Source of the DNA: Aphis gossypii
Lineage: Eukaryota > Arthropoda > Insecta > Hemiptera > Aphididae
Reading direction: 5' to 3'
NCBI RefSeq assembly: GCF_020184175.1
Contig: NC_065531.1
Coordinates: 44,537,213-44,601,212, forward strand
DNA length: 64,000 bases
Made by a program: the position numbers and the translations under genes. This document shows positions 50,560 through 61,488 of the stretch, piece after piece; position 1 is the first letter of the stretch; each line of letters opens with the position of its first letter. The notes below the pieces were generated by a model. That model made no database searches, was not told where the DNA came from, and was given only the letters and a program-made list of their open reading frames with translations.

Positions 50560-53500
50560 ATGTCTCTATTTAGGTAAGTAAAAATTTGGTTTATTGCTCA
50601 AAAATTAAAAACCAATTTATCATTTTATATATACTTATGTGCATTTATTTATAATTCCTCAGTGTATTACCAGCACCCACTCAATTCCTACAAGATTTAG
50701 AAGAAGATGAGGAATCAAATGAAACTCTTACTGAAAAAACTAATACTTTTGAAGTGTACGCTGTAAAAATCCCACCATATGGAAACAGAAATGGATGGGT
50801 ACCGAGGACTGTTGAAGTAAATCTTAAATATTGTTATGTAATTTTGTATAATATCATTGGTTATAATTTTTTAAATTATAGTAATATTTGTAATTAATGC
50901 TCAAGTAACTATTTACAGATAGTTATTAAAATATTGTTTCAAAGCTGTCAAATTTCTATATACTTTAAGTGCAATTAGATTTTTGGTACCTTATAAAATA
51001 TATGACATATTATATTATTTATAGGTAATACATTGTATTACCTATATTTATACTGTACCAGTGTGTAATAAAGGGGTAATTACTGATTCGATTAGTTGTT
51101 TGTACCCTTGAATTAGACAACTTTATAAACCTTAATAGTTAATATAATTTTAAACTGAAATGTTTCATTTGAATAAATTAAATATATTTTATAATTTTAT
51201 AATAGTTAATTGTTTATTTGACTGATAACAAGAGTACACAATATACTTTTAACTTAAAAAACTATTGTTTATAATATCAGCTAAATACAACTAAACTAAT
51301 AACAACAAATTTTCTTCAAATTAATATGTTTCACTTTTTTGATTATATTGTACAAATCAAATAAAATACATGTATTGTACAAAACAAAATATATTATTTC
51401 CAAAATGCATTAATAAATGTGCATTTATTATTGCTAATAATTAAAACAATTTATTCAAGTACAAATTTTAATTTTGCTCACAATGGTTGATATTTTTTGC
51501 TAATCTTTGTTGATCATTCAAGAATTTTATTTTTATTTGTACAAAAATTAGCAACAAAGTCACATAGGTATATATTTATATTTGTATTAATATTTTCTTA
51601 ACTTTTCTATTTTCCCTCGTTAACTTAAAGACAATTTAGGAAATTATTATTTTACTACCAGTTATTGTATGAATACATTATAGAACATTATAAAATTGAT
51701 TAAATTTGTTTATTATCCTGTAAAAAGTATGTGCAGATTAAATTTTTCTTAAAACTTTGTGTTTTCAAAGTTCATCAACCACTGACTGTTAAGAGAATGT
51801 TGTATCTGCTTGTGTTGTTTCCGTCTTACTAATGTATACTGAACCGAAATTATAGTTCAGCAGTTCTAATTTATGTGTTAAGCTTAAATATTAGATTGAA
51901 ATTGCCTTAAAAAACCTATTTAAAATATTCTATTATCAAGCTTATTCATTTAAAAATTATAGTATAATAAACCAGCAAGAGAACACAGATAATGTTCTTA
52001 CTTCTAAGTTTTTCAATAAGTTGAAATAAGTTTTTTTCATTTAAACTAAAAAAATAAAATTAGAACTGTTAAATGATATAAATAACATATACAAGTATGA
52101 CATTCTAATTTTTTTTATCAATTTCTTTTAATTAAGATGCTTTTTTTAAATTAAATTAATATATAGTACATTTTTGTTAAAATAACTATTTTTTTTCTAG
52201 GATTTTGGTGATGGTGGTGCTTTTCCGGAAATCCAAGTTGCGCAATATCCCTTGAATATGGGAAAAGAAAATAAAGAATCTGTTTCAAATGCTCTTGCAT
52301 TACAATTAACTTCTGATGGAAAAGTTAAATATGATGTGATTGCTCGCCAAGGTCAAAGAAAAGACAAAGTGATTTATTCAAAACTATCTGATATGCTTCC
52401 ATCTGAGGTAATCAATGAAGATGATCCTTCTTTGCAAAAGCCTGATTTAGAAGAAGTTGCAGATATCACTGAAAAAACAAGAGCAGCTCTCGAAAAGTTG
52501 ACTAATTCTAAAGTTTCGGCTGCATTACCAGTACGAGCGGCAGATAAACCCGTAAGAAATAATTTACTTAAATTTTTATGAATATACTTTTTTTCAGATA
52601 TTTTACATAATGTTTATTATTAGGCTCCTGTACAATGGTTCCGTTATACCCCTACTGAACAAGGACAAGAATACAATTCCGGATCAAAACAACGTGTAGT
52701 AAGATTAGTAGAGGCTCAGAAAGATCCAATGGAACCCCCAAAATTCAAAATTAATAAAAAAATACCTCGAGGTCCTCCATCACCGCCTGCGCCTTTAATG
52801 CATTCCCCTACTAGAAAGACATCTGTTAAAGAACAGAAAGAATGGAAAATTCCTCCATGTATATCCAATTGGAAAAATGCTAAAGGTTATACAATTCCAT
52901 TAGATAAGAGATTAGCTGCTGATGGTCGAGGTTTACAACAAAATCATATAAATGAAAAATTTGCTAAGCTAGCTGAGGCTTTATACATAGCAGATCGTAA
53001 AGCCAGAGAAGCTGTTGAAATGAGAGCTCAGTTAGAAAAGAAAATGGCACAAAAAGAAAAGGAAAAGAAAGAAGAACATCTTAGAGCAATGGCTCAAAAA
53101 GCCAGAGATGAAAGAGCAGGTATTCGACTACCTGGTTCTGCTAAAAATGATGAATCTCGTGAGCGTGATCAACTACGTTTGGAACGTCAAAAAGAAAGAG
53201 CTCGTGATCGTAACCTTGCTAGAAATGCTGACAGCCGTAAAAACAAAGTATTGCGAGATCGAGACATTAGCGAACAAATTGCTCTTGGACTTCCAGCAAT
53301 TACTAGAAAAACAGGAGATACTCAGTACGATCAACGTTTGCTTAATACAACAGCAGGTATGGATACCGGATTTGGTGATGATGAAGAATATAATGTGTAT
53401 GATAAACCTTGGCGTGGGAACAGCTCTTTGGCTCAACATATTTATCGTCCATCTGCTAATATTGATAAAGAAGTGTATGGTGATGATTTAGAAAAAATTG

Positions 53501-54442
53501 CTAAGACAAATCGGTAAGTGTGATTTAATAAGGTTGGAATACTTTATTTAAATTATGATTAAATATTAAATAAAACTTTAATTTAAAACTACAAAGCTGC
53601 TAAGACAGTTTTGTGCATTTTATGAATCGTGAATTTTCTAACATCAAATGATTTTTGTTTGTTAGAAAAATTCAAAAATTTGAATTTGAATTATTTTGAA
53701 AGATTTTTTGAGAGGTATTCTTAAAGTTGTTTACCTATGCTATGAAAAAAAAATGCAATTAAATGTTTTAATTCTCTTACAGCAAAATTTAAACTATTTT
53801 TATGTATAATCAATGCTATTCCTCGTGATTTTCTATGATAAGTGTCTTCAAACTCTCTATGAAGTAATTTCTACACAACCAATTTGTTATATTGTTTCAT
53901 TTCTTAACTTTTTTCTTCCTTGAAAAGTTTTTATTTCTGAATAAGTGAAAAAATTTCTTTACACAATTTGCTTGTTTTTGACATTAAAAACTGTCTGGAG
54001 GAAAATCATTCAGAAGAAAAATTGAAGTACATTTAATTAAGAGAGTTTGGAGAAACTTGTACCATGCTCCTAAATATATAGAGAAAAATGACAATTACCT
54101 ACATGGGAATTTTTTTTTGATTCTTCCCAATTTTATTTAAAATCCGACTTTTACAATCAATTAAATTTATACAAGTATTAAGATATTATTTAACTTTTAA
54201 TGTCTGTCTTTCCTAAAATTATAATTATTGTTTTTGTATTTAGGTTTGTGCCGAACAAAGAATTTAGTGGAACAGATCGTGATCCTAAAGCTGGTGGTAG
54301 GTCTGGTCCAGTTCAATTTGAAAAACATCAACAAGAAGAGGATCCATTTGGTTTGGATCAGTTCTTAACACAAGCCAAGCATGCATCTAAAAGATCTCAA
54401 CCACAACAACAAGATCGAGATAAACGCCGTAGAAAAGATTAA
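50560..54442 (+). CDS. Bx42: SNW domain-containing protein 1 (SKIP/Bx42), splicing and transcription cofactor
   Basis: The five coding exons are 50560-50573, 50663-50816, 52201-52551, 52624-53513 and 54244-54442. They give 535 residues, against 536 in human SNW1. The protein starts MSLFSVLPAPTQFLQD. Recognisable blocks are DFGDGGAFPEI, YDVIARQGQRKDKVIYSK and KINKKIPRGPPSPPAP. The name-giving SNWKN follows at residues 254-258, within IPPCISNWKNAKGYTIPLDK. Next come a charged coiled-coil region (AREAVEMRAQLEKKMAQKEK), YNVYDKPWRG and RFVPNKEFSG, and a basic tail KRRRKD. SNW1 is a core spliceosome component (activated and catalytic complexes) and a nuclear receptor/Notch transcription cofactor. 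The first coding exon is tiny (MSLF plus two bases), and residues 15-40 are more diverged than the rest. A polyadenylation signal AATAAA lies at 54533-54538. Confidence 0.97.
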
Positions 54443-55445
54443 TTTCTTCTTTTCCTATTTGATTGAAAATTTTTTTTGTCCATTATAGGAATGCAATTTC
54501 TATCTTTAAAACTAGCTTTTACCCAAAAATTCAATAAATTAACATTGAATTAATTTTTCTGTATTCAATTAATTAAAAATATTTTATCTCCATATCATTT
54601 TTGATTTGTTTAGTATAAAAATTAATATTTTTCAAGTCTATTTTCCATAGATAATAATGAAGAGGTCTAGTTACAAATGTGCAATCTTCAATTGTCATGA
54701 AAAATCATATGTAATTTTCAATGTTGAATTTAAATAACTCACTATTGTCGAGCAAAATAGTTGAACTACAGTGGATTTTTAAGTTTGAAAATTACATCTA
54801 GTTTCAAAATGTACAATCTCCTATAATTAAGTTAAATTAAACTTAACTATAAAGATTGAACACTTTAAAACTATAGCCCTAATGTGTACAATCATATTTT
54901 TGATTACATTGTGTGTATATTGTTTCACGTAAATAATAATACTTCACTAGACTATAACTAACCGTTCTAGGTACCCTGTATCCTTTACTCCTTAGTATAC
55001 TTTTTTGTCATTAAATAATTAAAATCATTACAGCAAAGCCAGGAACAAAGAACTAATAAAAATAAAAGATTAATTAGCTATGTATAACTCTCAGATCGTA
55101 ATAGCCAAATTTTATATCACTATTGCTTAACTTTTCATATGAGAAAGTTAGCTTTTAACTCAACACGTTCACTGCCGATGTCAACACGTAATTAACACCA
55201 AGACTATACATTTGTATTTTCTTGTTGTGGGGTCAGCTTTTATCGGATGTTATTTAGTTTTCTTATTTATTATTAACATGAATCCTGTGATTTGGGCGTG
55301 CAACTCCGAGGTCAACGTGTAATAAATAATAATTGACAGTATTAGGCAACTAGGCGAGACTGGTTTTAAGATACAGCAACAGCGTGAAAGCAGCATTAAA
55401 CTAGAAATAAAATACAACATTTTTGAGGTACGAAATAATCAAAAC
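54443..55445. other. Convergent 3' ends of SNW1 and UQCR10
   Basis: SNW1 (+) and UQCR10 (-) converge here. SNW1's signal is at 54533. For UQCR10, TTTATT at 55446-55451 is a minus-strand AATAAA. Between them the sequence is AT-rich with a few CpG sites near 55165-55400. No gene was recognised. Confidence 0.5.
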
Positions 55446-55579
55446 TTTATTATCTCATTACTTAATTCTATTTTCAAGGAATTTATATTTAATTTTACAT
55501 TTTAAAAGAATATTATATTATATTGACAGATATTGGTTGTTCTACATAACTATGACCATAAATGTTTATGTCATCCTGT

Positions 55580-56636
55580 TTAGACATATTTGTCGGCAAT
55601 GTCTTTCCATTGTTTCTGCAAAGATATAATGAAAATAAACACATTAAAAAATACATTTTTAAATTCAATATTATTCTATAAAGTTATTGTTTTAAATAGG
55701 TTTTTATAAATTAAACATTAATTACCTATAAATAATTCACGAGAAAACCTAATTATCTTAATATTTTGTCATTTTTTTTTATAATAGGGATGAGTAATTA
55801 ATTTTAATTTTCACCAACTCAAATACTTTTAAAATAAAATAGTAGTACTTAAAACAATCAGCTAAAATTCAACAAAAAAATTTTTTAATTAATATGCAGT
55901 CATATTTTCATTCCTCTAGAATAATATTTTGGACCAATAAGATCCAATAGGATTATTTTAATATAGTAAGTGTTATTCTTAGACTTATCCACATCAAAAA
56001 TCCATTTTAATTTTCGTATTTCATCTCGTTAATTGTTCAGACCATTAGTATAACAATTATACATATAAATATGTTGCATGACAATTATGTATAAAATATA
56101 AACCACAAACAGTCACTTTGTATATACTAGCTGTGAGTACTTATAATTATTTGTAAGAATTTAGTACTACTAGTATTACTTAATAATAACTGAAACTGAG
56201 TCTTTAGTTATTTGAATGCATTTAACTTCCAAACATTTAACCCTGGCTATGGTAATTATATCTATAGGGTCCTAAGACTCTCCCTAGATATCTTATATTT
56301 AACTGGTTGTTCCCCGACCACGTTACACTAGGATTAACCCTTATTAGTTATTTCATTACATAATCCTAACCTCCACATAAGTAATCAAGATATCGATAAC
56401 TACTAAGACTTCATTTTTAATTTATTAAAAAGTATAAAATTATTTTTCTAAATAACTATAAATAAATAAAAAATGAATTATTAATTTATACTTACACCAC
56501 GGTTTATTCTATCATATAAACTTTCAATACCAATATCCAACGTTCTTTCAAAGAACAGAGATCCAACTGCTACTACAACAAAGAAGCGAGATGGCCTCCT
56601 CAAAATTGTCTGATAGAATACTTTTGTGATTGACAT
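55580..56636 (-). CDS. UQCR10: Cytochrome b-c1 complex subunit 9 (complex III, UQCR10/QCR9)
   Basis: There are two minus-strand exons. Exon 1 runs from ATG at 56636 down to 56496 (47 codons), with donor GTAAGT. Exon 2 runs from 55615 down to 55580 (11 codons and TAA) after TATCTTTGCAG. The 58-residue product starts MSITKVFYQTILRRPSRFF, contains the hydrophobic helix VVVAVGSLFFER, then DIGIESLYDRINRGKQWKDI, and ends ADKYV. The SLFFER, YDxIN-x-GK and WK-x-I-x-x-KY positions match the mammalian protein of 63 residues. It is a single-pass inner-membrane subunit at the intermembrane side of complex III, near cytochrome c1 and the Rieske protein. Like its relatives it has no cleaved presequence. 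Its second exon is only 36 nt, so the gene is easily missed. Confidence 0.93.
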
Positions 56637-58155
56637 GGTAATTGTCTAAAAAACAATCAATATTACAAAAATTACAAAAACTACTTCTAACGTTGGATCA
56701 ATTTAATATCTTATTATATAATGAAGGTAAGTGTTTTTAAACATTTGATTAATAGTTTTAACATTAAGTTTGTGGTTTTAATAAAAATGTAACACTGGAT
56801 TTACCTACTTTAGTTTCAAATCTATTAAAAATATTAAAAAAAATACAAAGTTTTAGAAATGTAGATTTTAACTAAAATATAGACAATACAATTTACTGAG
56901 GATTTTTTTGATTTATAGAACATGTAATACAAAATAATAAAAAAATAGCTCAGTATCACGTCATAACAACCACAAAAGGACTAAGATAACTTAAAATACA
57001 AACAATCGGTAGAAAAAAAATACATTCCAAATTGCACTATAAAGTTTAGTTAATGTGTGTTATTTAAAAAAGTGAAGAAACGCTTAATGTTGGTGTCCCC
57101 CAATTGATGTCTAATATACATAACGATAACAATTATCGATGATCTGGACGTAGCGATCAATCAATAATCATCAAAGAAATGTAGAGTTTAAGACGACGTC
57201 GTTTCGGTATCCTCACCCTTCTGTGGGGAGTCAAATAACGATACCGTGGAAGTATCGTTGGCTTTAGAGCGAAGATGTTGGAAAACGATTAGTCAAATTT
57301 TGGACATTTGTTCGAATGACAAAAAATTGACTATACTTACGATTAACGACTGCGCTTACCTGATTTTAACTGATCGGATCCTGAAAATAGGATTTTCTGC
57401 CGTCGAGCGTGCGAATAAAACAGTCGAACCCGTTACCTATTGAAATTTTATACGATAGAATGATAGAATGTAGATGACGGTATCGGACTTCGCTGTTGGA
57501 GCAACCGCAGCTGAAGGACGTCATGATAATAGTTATCAGCTGTGAGAGAAAAAAATCCAAGGACCTACGAATATTTAGTATACTGCTGTTTAATAATAAT
57601 TATGTGATTACAAGGAATGGGTACAGTTTGGCCCAGTGATAAGGAATTAAAGGTTCATGACGTCATGATTATTCCTCAATCTCTGTGGTACAATTTATTT
57701 TATCATACAGTAAAACTCAAATAGTAAACGCAATAAGCTTTTTATTACAACTTTGGCGTACTATTTTGAAAGCAAAATTCTTATTCTATGTTTGAAAGTG
57801 TTTTGTGTAAACAACCCTACCACACATTTAATATTTTTGCGATTCACTATTTTCTTCGTAAACCATTGTATATATAAAATTGTTCCACTGACCAAATTCT
57901 GATATTTTTTATGAATTTTTATCTATAAACTCACTTTTTTAATTTTTATTATTACGTTTTTCCAAAAATCTAACTCCAAAACTAAATTCTTTAACGCTGG
58001 CTCCATCAACTTAAAATCTTCATGGATCGACGCAATTGCGTCCCTAGATTATTTTCCAATTAACTTAACTATTTAAACGGTAAGTAGTGTTTTAAATGTA
58101 AATTTTTCAAAAAAAAAAAAAAAAATTGGCGGTAAAATTTTATTTTAGCAATTTC
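56637..58155. other. UQCR10 upstream region and a CpG-enriched patch
   Basis: The 56637-57080 part is plain AT-rich sequence and may contain the 5'UTR of UQCR10. From about 57110 to 57560 the sequence is richer in CpG, with an inverted pair ACGATAC and GTATCGT near 57237-57257 and the motif GACGACGTCG. It could hold the UQCR10 promoter if a 5'UTR intron exists. The open frame at 57246-57443 starts from GTG and has no recognisable domain. Confidence 0.35.
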
Positions 58156-58161
58156 TCAATG

Positions 58162-58960
58162 TTAAAATTGAAATTTAACATTTTCGAGAACAGAAATTTG
58201 ATCATGAAGTGTCACTACGTGATATGTGGCCTGAAAATTAGACCATATGATATTCCCTGAAGTACGAGTGGAATATAATTTAGTTTTGACTGATGAGTTA
58301 TTTAGTATTAAAATGATAGGTGAGTGGTCTGAGAAAAAGTTAGCTGGGTTTTTAATGGTTAACGGATATGTGATTTGGCAGAGTAGAAATAAAGAAGTCT
58401 GTTGTGATGCGATGGCCAATAAGTTGGGTATTGTGGTGAAAGAATTTTTAGGGTTTTATTAGCAATTAGATAGTTCAGTGCTCGACCCCTAGTGTTAGTT
58501 ATTTTAAAACCCCATGATGGATGTTTAGAATTAAAGTCGTCGCCGGCAATTTAGGTATTGCCTAAAGACGATAAGTATTTGTTGAAATCTGCTGTATTTA
58601 TTTTCGAACGAGGTGGGCAGTAGATAAATGAGATGGTAGATGAAATGTTATTTAGAAGTAATCTTATGTTTGTGGCTTGAAAGCTATCAGTTTGATATGG
58701 AGGAAGGGCAGTGTGTTTTATGCTGTTTTTAATTAATATTGCAGAGCCTGCATGTGCAGTCCCATCAGGATGATTGCAATTATATAATGTATACCCAGGA
58801 ATATTATATTGGGAATTTGTGGTTAAATGGGCTTCGCTTATAAGGAGTATGTGAATAGGATACTTGCTTAGGAGTGCTTGAAGTTCTAGTCTTTAATGTT
58901 TATGTCCATTAGCATTCCAATTTAGGATTGATATTGAATGATGAATGTTATTTAGTCTAT
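58162..58960 (-). pseudogene. LINE ORF2 apurinic-type endonuclease domain, broken
   Basis: Near 58940 the minus strand reads ISILNWNANGHKH, then a stop, then RLELQALLSKYPIHILLISE and AHLTTNS. This holds the metal-binding glutamate region (SETHL in intact elements). It continues with IPGYTLYNCNHPDG, AHAGSAILIKNSI and YCPPRS. Further down, in another frame, is FFSDHSPIILIL, the SDH motif with the catalytic histidine. Motif order and spacing fit Jockey-clade endonucleases. At least one stop and a frame change are present. Confidence 0.8.
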
Positions 58961-58999
58961 TTATCATTAGATTTTATGAGTTTATTTATGATGGTGGTT

Positions 59000-59985
59000 A
59001 AAAGCGATATTAAGGGATTTATTCAGGATTTGAATTCATCGAGGAAGGAAGAGAGTTTATTTGAGATTGAATCCGAGTCGGTAGGAGGGCTAGAGGAGTG
59101 ATAGTTTGAGTTTGTTGCCTGGGCATAAGACTTTGTATGAGGGGAGTATTTAGATTTGTGTTTGAAGTAGTGTCCCGTTTAACATCAATAGGAGGGTGGG
59201 GGTACATTTTTAAGGTTATCATAATTTTTTTTTTATTTAAGCGATAATTGAAATCCTTTAGGTCAACCTCGATAATTGGCTGGATAACTTCCTTCACAAA
59301 GAGCACATTTTGCTGGGAGGTTCACGGCTTCTCGACAGACTGTAGATAGATGACTATCTCCACAACGGACACATTTTGAAGGATGGTTTCAGTATGCCTT
59401 AGTGTGGCCAAATCCTCGACAGCGAAGGAATTGTATCGTTTATTTATTAGCATGAGGTTCTTCGATTTCGATTTTTATGTACCGTAAGAATTTGATTACA
59501 AATATATCTTTTTATTGAGAGCAGGCTCCAAATCTATGAAAAACATAGGGAGAGGCAGTTTTGTGTTACGTTGTAGAACGTTTTGTTATATTTCTGGGAG
59601 TATGTCCAAGAGAAAGTAGCTCGTTTTTTATGTCTTCTATTGGGGTGGTGTAATGTAGATTTCTGAGTACTACACGGTAGGCTCTATCTTCTTTTAACTG
59701 GTAGGTATGGAGTTCTACTTTTTAATGTTGCAAACATTTTATGACTGAGCGGTACGAATTTGAAGATTGGGTGGAAAGTTTGAAATAAACTTGATTTATA
59801 CAATAATTTTTTGAAGTTGAAAATAAATAAATTTGGGAAACACGTGGGGAGTTTTTGTTTTTCAATGTTGGTACACCTGCTTTTGAGTTCGGCTTTTGAA
59901 CTGTAGTTCGGCCCCGATTTATGCGATAATTCTATGAAAATTGTTTTGCCCGTTATCTCGAAGCCGAACTGTACTAGCCCCACTA
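59000..59985 (-). pseudogene. LINE ORF1 (gag-like) with zinc knuckles, broken
   Basis: The minus strand gives FKFVPLSHKMFATLK, a broken stretch, then GFGHTKAY followed by a stop (59389-59391, where the last cysteine of the first knuckle should be). Next come CVRCGDSHLSTVC and CALCEGSYPANYRG. Such CCHC series are typical of ORF1 RNA-binding proteins of Jockey and related LINEs. The part after the knuckles is rich in T, S, N and P with poor conservation. Confidence 0.75.
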
Positions 59986-61488
59986 CTCGAATAGTTATCT
60001 GTTATTTTTATTGTCATTTTTTCCCGCGAATTTCGGCAGATTTATTAAATATTATTTATTTTTATAATAAGTTATATTATATTAAACTTATATTTACCCA
60101 GTCTATTGTGCTATTTGTGCTTTACCGTGCTACACTGCACTGCTGCGACGGTTGAGTAATGTACTAAATACTAATGTCCAATCCAATTTTTACGATAAAA
60201 AATAACCGTCCTACTAATATACGGTTTTCAATTTTTTAAATCGCTGAATCGTTTTCCCGTTCATCCTTTCTCACTTTCTTAGCTGTACAGAAAGGTCAGA
60301 AAGTCCGTATTTGGTTATTAAACCTCATGCGCATGGTGAATTGAAGAATAATTCACAAGATCAAGTAAGCAAAACAAATGCATTTTTGCATTTTAATAAT
60401 CGTTTTAAAATCAGAATTCGTGATGATATTATCTTAAATTTTTTTCAAAACCACATGAATCTCAATATGATATTGTAACGTATAAAAAATATTTTTCTTA
60501 TTAGACGTAAGGTATTGAAAAGATTTAGTGTATGTGACGTGTTTAAATAGTTTTCCATTTCGACCATACATGTTGCCGCTTCTTAATTGTAAAATTAATT
60601 TCATTGTTTATATAATAATACATTATATCCATTCTGCATTCATGCTCTTTTAACTTGATTGTGTAAAGATCAATTGTGATAGTATTAATCATCACATATT
60701 CATAGGCATCCATGCAATAATTTAGTACAACTGGACTCCATAGTTTTGTAACTGTCAAAAAGTCTTGGAAAGCACTTCATATCAATAATTTCTGTTCTGT
60801 GTTTTGAAAGTAATTAAATATGCTTAAATATCAATTATATAAAAACTAGAGGGAACATTAATTGTAATTAAATACATTTAATTATCCCAATAATTTGTAT
60901 TTGAATTTTAACTATAAGTTGGAGGACGGAGTGGCCTAGCGTATTATTGGTTCTAACGCACACTCTCCCAATCACACGCGGCTTTTCTTTGTTGGCGAGT
61001 AACTAGTTTAGAGAAAGAGTGACCGCCATCCCCCAATCAGACGTGACAGAATCAGGTCTAGGTATATACCCGACAAAAAATTCATACTTAAGTATTTTCA
61101 TTTTCCAGTGTAAAGTTGCTGGATCTAAATCTCTAGGTTAGTCTATTCATTTGAGCTACTCTTTGTTATACATTATTTCCAGTTGTGAATAAGACCACTC
61201 TTACTTGGTAATATTTAATGTTTAGATACTTTTACTAAGTATTAAATAGTATACAGAAAACAATTCTAAGTCAGTAAATTGTTGTTTTGTTATATTTTTG
61301 TAAATGCCTGTGAAGTACTAAGTGTAAAATATGTAATTACAACAATTAATAAATATTAATCTTTGACCAATATCCCATATTTACTTTATGTTGAATTTCT
61401 GAACAAAATATTTAAAAAGTGTGGGTAGAAGACATTTAAATAAAACCATTCCACTTCTCTCAATCTAATATATTTTTTATATTTCAGG
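59986..61488. other. Upstream region of the SLF2-like gene, with a possible repeat
   Basis: The first part is AT-rich. At about 60920-61075 there is a GC-richer unit beginning GGACGGAGTGGCCTAGCG, where TGGCCTAGCG resembles a tRNA-type A box. GGATCTAAATC near 61122 faintly resembles a B box, but at far too great a distance for a tRNA. It may be a decayed SINE or an unspliced 5'UTR. The 5' noncoding exon of the SLF2-like gene should lie here, because an acceptor ATATTTCAG precedes its ATG by one base. Confidence 0.35.

Larger units (their letters stand above)
58160..59985 (-). mobile_element. Truncated Jockey-clade LINE (ORF1 plus endonuclease part)
   Basis: On the minus strand the order is ORF1 C-terminal half with zinc knuckles (about 59985-59000), a short spacer, then the start of ORF2 with the endonuclease domain (about 58960-58162). 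The reverse transcriptase is missing. Several stops and frameshifts break both frames, so the element is inactive. It is therefore cut at its 3' side rather than 5'-truncated in the usual way. The copy sits between UQCR10 and the SLF2-like gene. Confidence 0.85.

Noticed and set aside
53108..53491. 127-codon frame inside SNW1
   Set aside because: It is an alternate-frame shadow of SNW1 exon 4, whose frame is unambiguous.
57246..57443. 65-codon frame from GTG
   Set aside because: It has no ATG, no recognisable domain and lies in a likely regulatory patch.
60930..61130. Possible tRNA gene
   Set aside because: The A-box and B-box-like motifs are about 190 bases apart and no cloverleaf could be drawn.
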